Origin: Clostridia bacterium
Lineage (GTDB): Bacteria; Bacillota; Clostridia; Oscillospirales; Acutalibacteraceae
Direction: 5' to 3'
Length of the DNA: 55,098 bases
Assembly (NCBI GenBank): GCA_900770255.1
Contig: CAAGJN010000018.1
Span: forward strand, 1 to 55,098
Part shown: piece after piece, positions 33,217 to 42,763 of the stretch
Position numbering within the stretch: the stretch's first letter is position 1
Layout of the letters: every line of letters begins with the position of its first letter
The notes under the pieces: generated by a model
Told to the model about the DNA's origin: nothing
The model's input: the letters and a program-made list of their open reading frames with translations, nothing else
Database searches by the model: none
Translations under genes and position numbers: made by a program

Positions 33217-33318
33217 TATATGTGTACGTAGCTATTATGCTTTAAAGTTATTAAATTTTTATAAACCAAGATGTAGAAAATATTAACTTCACTTTTTTGA
33301 TGCTATGTTATAAAAATC

Positions 33319-33362
33319 AAACGGCTTCCGGAGGCAGTTTTCAGCGCCTCCGGAAGCCGTTG
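33319..33362 (-). terminator. Terminator of the GH38 gene
   Basis: Perfect 15-bp stem ACGGCTTCCGGAGGC (33321-33335) / GCCTCCGGAAGCCGT (33346-33360) with a T-rich tail on the minus strand. Confidence 0.9.
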
Positions 33363-33375
33363 CTTTATTTATTTT

Positions 33376-35850
33376 TTAGACTATTCCTTCGAGGAAATTC
33401 GTCTCCCTGACCGTTCCATCGTTTGATATGCGGAAGGTCTTTATCTCGTTGTGTCCGAAATTGGCCTCAAAATCAGCGTCAAAAATTTTGCAGACGATGC
33501 GCGCCCCGGTATCTTCTCCCCTCGTCTCATAAAAGCGCATAACGCAGTCGCCGCTGCCATCCTCGCAGAACTTGAACGCAGTCATTATTATGTTGTCTCT
33601 GTCCACGCTCAGATAGCCGTTTCTCTGCGGAAGGCCGCCCTTATGAAAGCTCTCCGGCACGGCGATAGGACGGATATTAAACATTGCCGCCTCGTTGGTA
33701 ACATCGCTCTTTTCGGTCTCCCCGTCGCAGGTATAGACAGCATATTCAAAGCGTTGTATGCCCTCGTCGGTAAAGTTGAAGTTTGCAGGCGGACGGTGTG
33801 AATAATGATCGGCAAAAATAACGTTTCTGATAACCGTAAGACGCAGGTCGTTCTCGGGACAGTCATATGAATATTTCGAGTCGTTGAGCACGGCAAGCGT
33901 TCTTCTGCCGCCGTCGTCAAAGCTTATTGCACCCCAGCGACCCGCAGGCTCCTCCTCGCCGTTAGCCGGTCTCTTGATATATCCCGATGGGATCTCGTAG
34001 GTGTTCACAAGATTATCGCCGCTTACGGGAAAGCTCATCTTGAGAAGCGTAAAATCCTCCGCCCAGAGCGCCTTGCACTTGACGCGCAGGGTTTTCTGAC
34101 CGCTGGCAAGAATGAAGTCCTGGGTAAGATAGGAATTACCGAAAACATGCTTTGTTCTAATAACGGCTCTGACGCCGCTGCTCTCAACGAGCTCAATCTT
34201 ATCGAGCTTCATGACGCCCTTTATCTCATGAAAAGTGAATACGTTATGCGCCCATGTATCGGTCTTATGGTCGTCGATAACGGTCGGCACAGCAACAGGT
34301 TTGCCGTCAGAAGCGTAGTCATAGCCCGTATCCTTGTTGACAAGCGAGGTTATAAAGCCGGTATCTCTGTCAAAGCTGACTGAAAGATGCTCGTTTTCCA
34401 TTGAAAGCCCCTCTGCTCTGATATCCGATTCGGGGCAGATCTCCGGTGCGTCATCATTGTCCCAACAGGCTCTCAGCCAATAAACCGCATAGCCGCATGC
34501 CGGCACCCGGGCAAGAAACACCGTATCGAGATGAGAGTCGTTTGAACGCGACGAGCGGACGTTGCTGAATATAACATTATTACCCTCGTCATCCTTGACC
34601 GACTTTGAAGGGTGATAGGTTCTGACAGGGGTTTTTACGGGAAACGACAGCGGGTTAAACACCACGACCGGGCGCGGAAATTTGCCGCAGGAATGGCCGC
34701 GCACCTCACACACAGGGTCGGACACGCCCTCCACCCAGGTATCGATCCGGCGCGTTATTCTCAGAAGCGCCTCATTCAGGATCCTGTCGGATATCGTGAG
34801 CGCGTGACCCATCGAGGCATTGACATCGTCATAGGCCTCCATTATCGAGCAGCCACAGAGTATATCGTGAAACTGATTGAAGCAGACGTCTCGCCACGCT
34901 TCCTTGAAGTCCTCCGTCCTATCCGCCATTTTTACGGTTTTTGACGCTACAGTCGCAAAGGCTTCAGAGGAATACAGCGAATTTTCAAGCGTTCTGTTGA
35001 GCTTTTTAACAAGGCTCGTCGCCGAATAGCAGCCACTCGAGTGGTGCTGAAGATCATCCTTCCACACAGGGAGCTCGACTTTTTCAAGCATCAGCGATCT
35101 GAAATATGTATCTGGATCAGAGAACACCATATCATGATAGCCCTCTTTGATGAGCTCCTTCTGGGCGTATTCTATACAGCCTCTTGTGGGCCCGCCGCCG
35201 TGGTTGCCGACGCCATAGAAGAGCATCATTCCGTGTCCCTCGTCGTTGAGTATCTTCTCGCAGATGGAGCGCGAGCGGTCTATCGCTCCCGGATCGCCGG
35301 CGCCGTAGCCGTCGGGTATCTTATATGTGGGTATCTGCGTCCCGTCTGCGCTCTCCCACATAAAAACATTTGGGATATCGGCGTTTTCATGGTGTTCCGG
35401 GCGCATCATGACATATGCCGTCATGCCCCCTTTTTTGACGAGCTGCGGCATCATTCCGTTGTGGCCAAAGGAATCGACATTATAGCCGGTATTGCAGATC
35501 CTACCGAACTTTTCATAATAATAGAGCTGAGAATAGAGTGCCTGTCTTGCAAAGCTCTCACCGGAGGGCATATTGCAGTCAGGCTGCACCCACCAGCCGT
35601 TCACGGGCACCCAGCGTCCCTCTTTGACGCGGGCACGTATCTCCTCAAACATATCCGGGTCTATCTCTTCAACCCACTTATAGTAAGAGGCCGACGAGCA
35701 TGTGAACACAAAATCCGGATATTCTCTGAGCCTGTCGAGCGCGCTGCGAAAGGTCTGCAAAACTTCGCCGCAGCCCTCCTGCCAGCGCCAGAGCCAGATG
35801 GGATCAAGATGCGCATTACCGACAAGATGTAATTTGGATTGATTTGACAT
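33376..35850 (-). CDS. Alpha-mannosidase, glycoside hydrolase family 38
   Basis: An 824-residue cytoplasmic GH38 enzyme that should remove alpha-linked mannose from oligosaccharides. The N-terminal catalytic barrel has the zinc ligands in NAHLDPIW (H14, D16). The nucleophile D126 is in NVDSFGH, a segment that also supports zinc binding, and NGWWVQPDCN is typical of the family. A helical bundle and a C-terminal beta domain follow. There is no signal peptide, so mannosides must be imported first. It has its own promoter and terminator and is probably monocistronic. Together with the GH129-like protein it indicates use of host glycans. Confidence 0.95.
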   Translation of the reverse strand: MSNQSKLHLVGNAHLDPIWLWRWQEGCGEVLQTFRSALDRLREYPDFVFTCSSASYYKWVEEIDPDMFEEIRARVKEGRWVPVNGWWVQPDCNMPSGESFARQALYSQLYYYEKFGRICNTGYNVDSFGHNGMMPQLVKKGGMTAYVMMRPEHHENADIPNVFMWESADGTQIPTYKIPDGYGAGDPGAIDRSRSICEKILNDEGHGMMLFYGVGNHGGGPTRGCIEYAQKELIKEGYHDMVFSDPDTYFRSLMLEKVELPVWKDDLQHHSSGCYSATSLVKKLNRTLENSLYSSEAFATVASKTVKMADRTEDFKEAWRDVCFNQFHDILCGCSIMEAYDDVNASMGHALTISDRILNEALLRITRRIDTWVEGVSDPVCEVRGHSCGKFPRPVVVFNPLSFPVKTPVRTYHPSKSVKDDEGNNVIFSNVRSSRSNDSHLDTVFLARVPACGYAVYWLRACWDNDDAPEICPESDIRAEGLSMENEHLSVSFDRDTGFITSLVNKDTGYDYASDGKPVAVPTVIDDHKTDTWAHNVFTFHEIKGVMKLDKIELVESSGVRAVIRTKHVFGNSYLTQDFILASGQKTLRVKCKALWAEDFTLLKMSFPVSGDNLVNTYEIPSGYIKRPANGEEEPAGRWGAISFDDGGRRTLAVLNDSKYSYDCPENDLRLTVIRNVIFADHYSHRPPANFNFTDEGIQRFEYAVYTCDGETEKSDVTNEAAMFNIRPIAVPESFHKGGLPQRNGYLSVDRDNIIMTAFKFCEDGSGDCVMRFYETRGEDTGARIVCKIFDADFEANFGHNEIKTFRISNDGTVRETNFLEGIV

Positions 35851-35897
35851 TTGCGTTTCCTCCTCTGCTCAGACCGGCAGATATTTTTATCAAGTGA

Positions 35898-35926
35898 ATA
35901 ATAACAGATTCCGAATGACTATGCAA
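35898..35926 (-). promoter_or_regulatory. SigA-type promoter for the GH38 gene
   Basis: On the minus strand TTGCAT (35921-35926), a 17-base spacer and TATTAT (35898-35903), about 50 bases before the ATG. Confidence 0.65.
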
Positions 35927-36046
35927 TAGCTTTTTGTAACTAATAGCTAAATTCTTTAATAAAATTTAAAGCATCCGGAAAGTGTAGTTTATGCTTGCGG
36001 CAAGCGTTAAATAAAATATCAGTATTTCTGAAATGCAAAAACAAAA

Positions 36047-36076
36047 AAGCCTCAAAACCGTCAGGTTTCAAGGCTT
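36047..36076 (-). terminator. Second hairpin downstream of the tRNA gene
   Basis: AAGCCTCAAAACC / GGTTTCAAGGCTT with a two-base internal mismatch and TTTTTTG on the minus strand. It lies about 95 bases past the first tRNA terminator. It could be a back-up terminator or end a small unrecognised RNA. Confidence 0.6.
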
Positions 36077-36173
36077 TCTGCTTGGTGAAAATAAGTGAAA
36101 GAAAACATTTCAGTACTTATTCAAATATGGAACGGCTGAGCCGTTTCCCTGCTAAGTTTAAATAAGCGCAAAA

Positions 36174-36203
36174 AAGTCCTAAAATCGAAAGATTTTAGGA
36201 CTT
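36174..36203 (-). terminator. Terminator of the tRNA-Ala gene
   Basis: Perfect 13-bp stem AAGTCCTAAAATC / GATTTTAGGACTT with a 4-base loop, followed by TTTTT on the minus strand. It starts 2 bases after the tRNA 3' end. Confidence 0.93.
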
Positions 36204-36204
36204 T

Positions 36205-36280
<76 letters not shown>

Positions 36281-36318
36281 ATATTCAATTGCGGTATTTC
36301 CTCTCAAGAACGCTATTT

Positions 36319-36346
36319 ATTATACCAAAAGATATAGATTTGTCAA
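36319..36346 (-). promoter_or_regulatory. Consensus promoter for the tRNA-Ala gene
   Basis: On the minus strand TTGACA (36341-36346), a 16-base spacer and TATAAT (36319-36324), about 40 bases before the tRNA 5' end. Confidence 0.88.
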
Positions 36347-36369
36347 TAGTTTTTTTCAAAAAACTCCGT

Positions 36370-36415
36370 TCTTACAGCCGCGCGGTAAAGCTTCGCTCTG
36401 CCGCGCGGTAAATTC
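36370..36415 (-). terminator. Possible terminator of the glycosyltransferase operon
   Basis: Two copies of the self-complementary CCGCGCGG lie about 15 bases apart just after the glycosyltransferase stop and can pair with each other. A T-rich stretch follows about 15 bases later on the minus strand, so termination is uncertain. Confidence 0.4.
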
Positions 36416-36431
36416 GAAACTTTGACATCGT

Positions 36432-37370
36432 TTATTTATCTTTGTAATCGAGCACTTCTTTGGCAATATATATCGGCCTGCGCTTTGTCTCGATATACGT
36501 CTTTGAGAGATATTCGCCGAGCACGCCGATGCAGAATAGCTGAAGCCCGCCGAGCAGCAATATGAGCACCACGATCGTTGCATATCCCGGCACATCTATA
36601 TGAAACGCGAGCTTTTGAATGATAACAACTATCATATAGATTATTGACGCCGCAGAGGAGATCAGGCCGATATAGGTTGCAAGCTTCAGCGGAAGAGTTG
36701 TAAAGGCTATAATACCATCGATCGCATACTTAACAAGTTTGCCGAAATTCCACTTCGACGTTCCGTTTGCCCTGTCCTCAACCGTATAGGGCATATAATA
36801 AGTATTAAATCCGACCCAGGAGAAGATACCCTTTGAAAATCGGTGATACTCGCTGACGCTGAGCACGGCATCAACTACGCGGCGTCTGAGGAGCCTGAAA
36901 TCGCTCGCGCCGCTCTTAAACTCGATCTCCGAAGTCTTGTTAATAAGCTTATAAAAGCAATTTTTAAAAACCGCGAGCACCTTTGACTCATGCCTATCCT
37001 CCTGATAGCACGCAACGGCGTCATACTCGGGGTCGTTATCGAGTATATCCATCATGTCGAGCACGAGCTCTGGGCGCTGCTGCATATCGGCATCTATAAG
37101 GCAAACCATGTCTCCCCTGCTCTCCTTGAGGCCGGCATATATCGCCGACTCCTTGCCGAAATTGCGGGAAAATCCGACTACCTTGACATTCTCCTCACTG
37201 CGCTCATATATGCGGCGCAGTTTTTCCATAGTCTTGTCGTGGCTACCGTCGTTGACAAAGATCAATTCATAGTCAAAATCCTTATCCTTGAGCACCGAAG
37301 TTGCGGCGTCATAGAACAGATCCACATTATCCTGCTCGTTATAGCAAGGCACAACCAGGGACAGTTTCAT
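36432..37370 (-). CDS. GT2 polyprenyl-phosphate glycosyltransferase (GtrB/DPM1-like)
   Basis: A 312-residue family 2 glycosyltransferase. The cytoplasmic catalytic domain begins LSLVVPCYNEQDNV and contains the metal-binding LIDADMQQRPE. Two C-terminal transmembrane helices (about 230-258 and 268-292) place it with GtrB/YfdH-type enzymes that load a sugar onto undecaprenyl phosphate. The start at 37370 (MKLSLV) has GGAGAGAG upstream; a longer frame begins at 37439. It is the last of three minus-strand genes with a PIG-L deacetylase and a polytopic membrane protein. Together they look like a module that decorates an envelope glycan with a lipid-carried sugar. Confidence 0.92.
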   Translation of the reverse strand: MKLSLVVPCYNEQDNVDLFYDAATSVLKDKDFDYELIFVNDGSHDKTMEKLRRIYERSEENVKVVGFSRNFGKESAIYAGLKESRGDMVCLIDADMQQRPELVLDMMDILDNDPEYDAVACYQEDRHESKVLAVFKNCFYKLINKTSEIEFKSGASDFRLLRRRVVDAVLSVSEYHRFSKGIFSWVGFNTYYMPYTVEDRANGTSKWNFGKLVKYAIDGIIAFTTLPLKLATYIGLISSAASIIYMIVVIIQKLAFHIDVPGYATIVVLILLLGGLQLFCIGVLGEYLSKTYIETKRRPIYIAKEVLDYKDK

Positions 37371-37463
37371 TCTCTCTCCTCCGAAATTCCGGAAGCATAA
37401 ACATCCGGGAAAAATAAAAATCCTTTTATATTGTATCACATTTCTTCGTGGCTGACAATATAA

Positions 37464-39311
37464 TCACTTTATCTTGTCTTTTATATATTCTTCAGCCTCT
37501 TCGACTTCTTTTTTAATCTGCTCATCGAGGTGGCCGCCGACAAAAATGTTCTTGACCTTCAGCCGCGTAGCATCGGCCTTGAAAATAGCATTATCGGCCT
37601 TTACAAATGCGGCATAGGCTTTGACGTCCGTTTCGGACGCGCGCGTTACCGTTATCTGATCGTAAGTTGAGGGATCTCCGTCGAGCTCTGCGCGCACGGT
37701 GCATTTTTTAAAGCTGTCGTCAAAAACGAGCTTCCTGCCGTCGAGCTTCACTCCTCCGCCGTCAACTATTTTTACGGTATATCCGGCCTCGGGATCCAGC
37801 ATATACGCATCGAGCGTCAGCTCATTCTCGCCTGGCTCAATGAAGTAATTATACATAAAATCATCTGTCTGAGCACTCTTAAGCTTAATGAGCGAAAGGC
37901 CGAGATCATAATCCGCCTTTTCAAACGCTTCAATCTCGCAGAGACCCGGAACGCCCTCATATTCCGTCACCCTGAACGTAAACGAGGTGATTCCGCTCTT
38001 GGGGGCAAATGTGACTCTTGTCTCGCTGCCGTTTGTGTTTAGAGCCGGAACCTCCACGGCGCTGCCGTCGCTGAAAGTCAGAACTCCGCCGAGAATATTG
38101 CTTTTGAGGCTGAAATCATCATAGAACGACACGCAGGATACCGTTTGAGGGCTGCTGAATTTGACTGTAACCGTCTTTTCACCGTCGTTTTGGCTGAATT
38201 TTGACACACAGCCCGTAAGCTTTGTGTGTTCATCTAAAGTCGTACCGGTATTGATAAGCTTAAAGTCGTTTAGCAGCTTTGCGTCGCCGGACGAGGCAGT
38301 GACCGCGGCGTCGATGACGAGGCTGTCCGTGCGCCTGTTCCAATAGACCATATCGCCGTTTACAATGCGGTGCGAATAGACAAATGCAAACTGTGTAAGA
38401 TGCTCACTCAGCGCCTTATAGTCGGGGCATCGGAGGATCGAATGGCTTACCGAGCCCTTATATGCCGGAAGTCTTATTCTGTCGCTCCAATTATATTGTG
38501 GAACATCCGTCTCATAAGCCGGATCGTTCAGATTGTCTTTTATCGGCTTGCACACGCTTTTTATATTCATCGCATAAAAATCATTGACTGCTCTCCATGC
38601 CGACGAATACGCAAAACACTTGAACACCTTAGGCTCATATCCGCTTGTCTCCTTGAGCACCTGACCCATGGCACTCTCAAACGACATGCTGACTCCGCGG
38701 TGATCCGTGTGACAGTCGAAATCAACTGCGATTATATAATCCGGCCGGTAATCGAGCACAGCCGTTTTGATATCACCGATAAGATTTTCAGGCGTATATT
38801 CGGCATGAACCCCGAAGCGCTGATAATGGTAATCAACAAAGCCTTTGCCGGAATAGGTATGGTCAAAGCTGGTAGACCATGAGGCTGTTCGCTCGTCTGT
38901 TTTTTTGTTATATATCGAGGTGCCGTCAGGATATCCAAGAAAAATGACCTTATCCTCCGATATGCCGAACTCGCTCAGCGCGCTGCAGGTTTCCGCGAAA
39001 CGCTCGTGTGCATAGAGATGTTTGTCGCCGTTTGTGACGAATACGATGCGGACATCCGCACCGTTTTCGTACATCGCCGGAAGCACCTGCCCGGCAATGA
39101 GAATATCGTCGTCCTGATGCGGGACAATCACCATGACTTTCTTGTTTTCAAACTGCGTAGAATAAAAGCTGTTTTCAACATTTTTATCGTTGTCAAGGCG
39201 GCTGAGCTCATAGGAATATGCGCCAACAGCCGCAAGTACGGCCATGACTAGCACGATCAGCACTATGAGAAGCGCTCTGCACCATTTTCTTTTTTTCGAG
39301 TTGCTTTTCAT
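37464..39311 (-). CDS. Membrane-anchored PIG-L family deacetylase with C-terminal beta domain
   Basis: A 615-residue protein with one N-terminal transmembrane helix (residues 12-34) and an extracytoplasmic PIG-L domain. The zinc site is VPHQDDD (H65, catalytic D67, D68) with CHTDH (H204) as third ligand. PIG-L enzymes remove acetyl groups from N-acetylglucosamine-type sugars. After about residue 330 there are two beta-rich regions, the first resembling a discoidin-like carbohydrate-binding module (VKFSSPQTVSCVSFYDDF, GVPGLCEIEAF); this is a pattern guess. It probably deacetylates a surface glycan outside the membrane. AAAAGGAAA lies before the ATG. It sits between the DUF6056-like gene and the GT2 gene. 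Confidence 0.9.
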   Translation of the reverse strand: MKSNSKKRKWCRALLIVLIVLVMAVLAAVGAYSYELSRLDNDKNVENSFYSTQFENKKVMVIVPHQDDDILIAGQVLPAMYENGADVRIVFVTNGDKHLYAHERFAETCSALSEFGISEDKVIFLGYPDGTSIYNKKTDERTASWSTSFDHTYSGKGFVDYHYQRFGVHAEYTPENLIGDIKTAVLDYRPDYIIAVDFDCHTDHRGVSMSFESAMGQVLKETSGYEPKVFKCFAYSSAWRAVNDFYAMNIKSVCKPIKDNLNDPAYETDVPQYNWSDRIRLPAYKGSVSHSILRCPDYKALSEHLTQFAFVYSHRIVNGDMVYWNRRTDSLVIDAAVTASSGDAKLLNDFKLINTGTTLDEHTKLTGCVSKFSQNDGEKTVTVKFSSPQTVSCVSFYDDFSLKSNILGGVLTFSDGSAVEVPALNTNGSETRVTFAPKSGITSFTFRVTEYEGVPGLCEIEAFEKADYDLGLSLIKLKSAQTDDFMYNYFIEPGENELTLDAYMLDPEAGYTVKIVDGGGVKLDGRKLVFDDSFKKCTVRAELDGDPSTYDQITVTRASETDVKAYAAFVKADNAIFKADATRLKVKNIFVGGHLDEQIKKEVEEAEEYIKDKIK

Positions 39312-39350
39312 ATTTGTTATTTTCCTTTTACCTTTTGGGAGGGATCGCGC

Positions 39351-40748
39351 TTAATTTTCTGATTTTTCAATAACAGTCACGCTGTTAACCCCGTAATATT
39401 CGGCTGCCCAGTTATTGAACCACTCGCTGTTTATATTGTCGTTGGTGATATTCATCATATATGAATCGAGCGACCAATAGGCGTCTTTGGTGTGGCTTAG
39501 CGGGATTTCGACATCCATAATACCGTCCTTCTTTTGCTCGTATATTGCCTGCTCCGTCTCATGATAAGCCATGTTGTCCGCTTTGAGAGCGTAATATTCA
39601 CCGACATAGAACACCGCAAACACGGCTGCAAGGCAGACAGAGATCACGGACGCCGCCTTTTTTACGCCCCTGAGCCCAACATCCGTTATTTGAGCGGCAA
39701 GGCTGAAAGCTCCGCATGCGAGCATAACGTTGGCGCCGAAGAACGAGCGCGGAGGAGCCTCGGGCGAGAGTATAAGCGCTCCTGCCGCCGCAAGGCCCGC
39801 AAGTACATAGATGCACGGGAGCAACCAATCGATCTTTTTCTTCCTGACGCGGGAGATAATAAAGACGATGAGCACAATAATGAGAAGCATAACGACCGCT
39901 CGAGCAATGTTTACGGATAACTGTCTGAACGACCAGAGCAGATGCTTAAATATATTTTTCTCACGGCTGGTATTATTGAGTCTGACTTTGTTGCCCGGAG
40001 CGAGAATAAGAATAGCAAATCCAACTACGCTGCCTAACAGTCCGCTCAGATGGTGAGGGCGGACAGACATATATCTGATCTTATAATATATAAGATAGAG
40101 GATGACCGCGCCGATAGTCGCCCCGCCCATGTTCTCGTTTGTCCAGCCTGCAAAAACTCCGACGACGAGCATGAGCAGCGACAGCAAGATCTCCCTGCCG
40201 ATACTGTTCTTTTCTTTATCGGCGCTGTGAACACGGTAAGCCATGAGGAAAATGAGAATCCATGTAGTTGCCCAGGGATAGTTGAAAGCGGCACTGTACC
40301 AAAGGAACGACGTGGCGGGCTTACAAAAGCCGAACCACTCGAAGGCATATACAAACACAAGCAGAGGAATATTGACGGGATGATTATAATTTGCATGAAA
40401 ATAGATGAGCAGGCCGAGCAGAGTGAAGATAATAGAATTGGCGACGTTGAACACGCTCTTATCGGCAAGGGTAAAAAGCTGGAGCAGAAAATGCGCCGGT
40501 ATTCTTCCGTTGCAGATTTTATAATGAGTCACCATACCGGTGAAAATATCCCCTATTCCGGTCAGGCGTTCCGGCCTTCCCTTCACAACATGTCCGGTAT
40601 ATTTGAAGAAATAGAGATAGTCGTCCGCGGCATAACCTACAAGGCCGTTGAAAACGAGTATGAGTGAAAACATAAGCAGCGCTATAAGGACGACAGCAGC
40701 GTATTTTATTTTCTTTTCTCTGTCATGAGTAAAATTATTAGCGTTCAA
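39351..40748 (-). CDS. Polytopic membrane protein (DUF6056-like), probable glycan-related
   Basis: A 465-residue protein with about ten to eleven hydrophobic helices. It has an N-terminal GYAADDYLYFFKYTGH segment carrying an Asp-Asp pair, and GWTNENMGG. It ends with an extracytoplasmic tail. The pattern fits the DUF6056 family of membrane proteins found with glycosyltransferases, and the overall topology recalls GT-C enzymes, whose acidic residues lie in the first outer loop. The start is most likely TTG at 40748 with GGAGGAAC 8 bases upstream; a TTG at 40763 contains the ribosome binding site. It is the first gene of the three-gene cluster. A lipid-linked sugar transferase role is an inference. 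Confidence 0.8.
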   Translation of the reverse strand: MNANNFTHDREKKIKYAAVVLIALLMFSLILVFNGLVGYAADDYLYFFKYTGHVVKGRPERLTGIGDIFTGMVTHYKICNGRIPAHFLLQLFTLADKSVFNVANSIIFTLLGLLIYFHANYNHPVNIPLLVFVYAFEWFGFCKPATSFLWYSAAFNYPWATTWILIFLMAYRVHSADKEKNSIGREILLSLLMLVVGVFAGWTNENMGGATIGAVILYLIYYKIRYMSVRPHHLSGLLGSVVGFAILILAPGNKVRLNNTSREKNIFKHLLWSFRQLSVNIARAVVMLLIIVLIVFIISRVRKKKIDWLLPCIYVLAGLAAAGALILSPEAPPRSFFGANVMLACGAFSLAAQITDVGLRGVKKAASVISVCLAAVFAVFYVGEYYALKADNMAYHETEQAIYEQKKDGIMDVEIPLSHTKDAYWSLDSYMMNITNDNINSEWFNNWAAEYYGVNSVTVIEKSEN

Positions 40749-40934
40749 ATAAAGTTCCTCCAAATTTTTCCTGAGGATTTCGGCCGTTTAGCATATTAGC
40801 ATAGCTTCCTATAATACAATTAATGACTGATTACAACATAGTAAAAAATCGGTTACATCAGATAACAAAATAATTACAATAAAAACAAACCTCCCGCTTT
40901 AAACTTATTTACGCCGAAAATTATCATTTTTCAG

Positions 40935-40963
40935 TTTACCTTGGCTCGTCAAAATGATATTAT
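40935..40963 (+). promoter_or_regulatory. Putative promoter for the FGGY kinase gene
   Basis: TTTACC (40935-40940), a 17-base spacer and TATTAT (40958-40963), about 60 bases before the ATG. Confidence 0.5.
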
Positions 40964-41025
40964 ATACAAAAGCGCCGCAAGATAATCTTTTCGCCGTGCG
41001 GCACACTCTCACGGAGGTACTTAAA

Positions 41026-42351
41026 ATGACTGCAATAGGGATCGATATAGGAACGACCACAGTCTGCGCAATTGCGATCGACAGCGGCTCGGGCGAGGTT
41101 CTGCACAGCATAACGCGCCCCAATCCCGGAGTATGCGATACTATCGGCATACAGAAACCTGACATTATCATAACCGAATGCACCGAAATGACGGATGAGC
41201 TTATCTCGAAATTCGGAAACATATCATCAATCGGCATCAGCGGTCAAATGCACGGTATCGTCTATCTTGACGCTTCGGGAAGAGCCGTCAGCCCGCTGTT
41301 CACATGGCAGTTCCCCGGTGCAAACGAAGAACATCCCTGCGGCGGCACTTACGCAGAACGTCTGAGCCGCGACAGCGGCTACGCCATGTCAACGGGCTTC
41401 GGACTCTCAACCTACTACCTTCACTCGCTGACAGGGTGTTTACCCGCCGAAGCATCGGCGTGCTGCACGATACATGACTATTTTGCGCTCTCACTTTGTA
41501 AAAATTCCAAGCCGATAATACATGCTTCCGACGCGGCAAGCTTTGGCATGTTCGACTTTGCAAAGATGGACTTTGACAAAGCGGCTGTCACGGCGTCCGG
41601 CATGAACGCCGATATTCTGCCCGAGGTTATAACCAATTTTGAGACTATCGGTCACTACAGAGGCATTCCGGTATGTGTTGCAGGCGGCGACAACCAGATG
41701 AGCTTTATCGGCTCCGTCTGCGACATTGAGCGCTGCGTACTCGTAAACGTAGGCACGGGCAGCCAGGTATCCTTTGCGTCGCGCCGCACGGATCAGATTG
41801 CGGGCACTGAGCTGCGTCCCTGCTACGGCGATATGATGCTGCGCGTCGGCTCCGCGCTGTGCGGTGGAATGGCGTTCGCCGCACTTGAAAAATTCATTCG
41901 CGGATGCGCTGATCTCGCAGGCGCAGACTGTAAAAGCGCCTATGCATACATGGATGAATATCTCAAATCGCCGGAACCGTCGGAGCCGCTCAGAGTCAGC
42001 ACAAGGTTTGAGGGAACTCGCGAAAACCCGGATGAGCGCGGGTTTATCGCTGATATAAGTCTCAACAACTTCACCCCGGGGCATCTGATATGGGGTGTTA
42101 TACATTCGATGGCAAACGAGCTCTATAGGATGTACGGCAGATGCGGTGAAGAGCGCTCGATCCTGGTCGGCTCGGGCAACGGACTGCGCAAAAATCCGGC
42201 GCTGCAAAGGACTTTTGAGAGCCTGTTCGGGCTTGAGCTGCACACACCGCAGCACAAGGAGGAAGCCGCCTTCGGCGCTGCGCTCTGCGGGCTCTGCGCC
42301 TGCGGAGAAAAGAAAAGCCTGAAAGAGGCACAGGAGCTTATAAAATACTGA
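41026..42351 (+). CDS. FGGY-family carbohydrate kinase (xylulokinase/sedoheptulokinase-like)
   Basis: A 441-residue sugar kinase. The ATPase signature GIDIGTTTVCAIAID opens the protein. GISGQMHGIVYLD and SPLFTWQ match the xylulokinase/sedoheptulokinase branch. GGDNQMSFIG, NVGTGSQVSFA and GSGNGLRKNPALQR complete the FGGY fold. The start at 41026 has GGAGG 8 bases upstream; a longer frame opens at 40954. Among substrates a ketose such as sedoheptulose or xylulose is likely, but the sequence does not settle it. It is alone between its own promoter and terminator, divergent from the envelope cluster. Confidence 0.9.
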   Translation: MTAIGIDIGTTTVCAIAIDSGSGEVLHSITRPNPGVCDTIGIQKPDIIITECTEMTDELISKFGNISSIGISGQMHGIVYLDASGRAVSPLFTWQFPGANEEHPCGGTYAERLSRDSGYAMSTGFGLSTYYLHSLTGCLPAEASACCTIHDYFALSLCKNSKPIIHASDAASFGMFDFAKMDFDKAAVTASGMNADILPEVITNFETIGHYRGIPVCVAGGDNQMSFIGSVCDIERCVLVNVGTGSQVSFASRRTDQIAGTELRPCYGDMMLRVGSALCGGMAFAALEKFIRGCADLAGADCKSAYAYMDEYLKSPEPSEPLRVSTRFEGTRENPDERGFIADISLNNFTPGHLIWGVIHSMANELYRMYGRCGEERSILVGSGNGLRKNPALQRTFESLFGLELHTPQHKEEAAFGAALCGLCACGEKKSLKEAQELIKY

Positions 42352-42359
42352 ATAAAAAA

Positions 42360-42396
42360 CGCTCCCGGAGACCAAGTTCCGGGAGCGGATATTTTT
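42360..42396 (+). terminator. Terminator of the FGGY kinase gene
   Basis: Perfect 10-bp stem CGCTCCCGGA (42360-42369) / TCCGGGAGCG (42378-42387) followed by a T-rich tail. Confidence 0.88.
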
Positions 42397-42763
42397 GTTA
42401 TTGAAGCGGGCTGCGCCCTGCAACCCACGAAAAACAATATGTGCTGCGCTTGAAAGCTCAAGACCTCTTGAACAGTTTTTTACTGATGCCGCTGAATTGA
42501 ATCGCAGCTTCACGGACAGGCATAAACGCCCTGCGAACTTTTATTCCAAGGAGCGCCGGCTCCGCCGCTTCTGCTCTCAAAAATCAGCCTGCGTACCTGT
42601 TTTGATTTTCAATGCTTTTGCCGCTATAGTCTTTCGGGCGCCTGCCCAAAGCGTGCCGCCATTAAAAACAGCTCCTATTTTTCAGCGAGGCGTAAATTCA
42701 TAACGCCCGTCAAGCCGTCTCCGAACGGCAAAGCTTCACGCCGTTTTTACAGGTTTGCTATAT
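42397..42763. other. Gene-free stretch between converging genes
   Basis: About 370 bases without a convincing gene. A plus-strand open frame (42395-42703) lacks a ribosome binding site and family-like sequence. A small hairpin AACGGC/GCCGTT followed by TTT near 42727-42752 could serve as a terminator. Nothing else was recognised. Confidence 0.5.

Noticed and set aside
35041..35832. 263-codon plus-strand frame opposite the GH38 gene
   Set aside because: A shadow of the GH38 N-terminal region, which has exact catalytic motifs.
40850..40856. GTAACCG (minus strand) upstream of the envelope glycan cluster, like the ECF -35 motif
   Set aside because: The bases at the right distance read TGTAATCAG, not GACTATATA, so the second half of the motif is missing.
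41491..42513. 340-codon minus-strand open frame opposite the FGGY kinase
   Set aside because: The kinase on the plus strand carries clear family motifs; the antisense frame is rich in Arg, Ala and Cys and matches nothing recognised.
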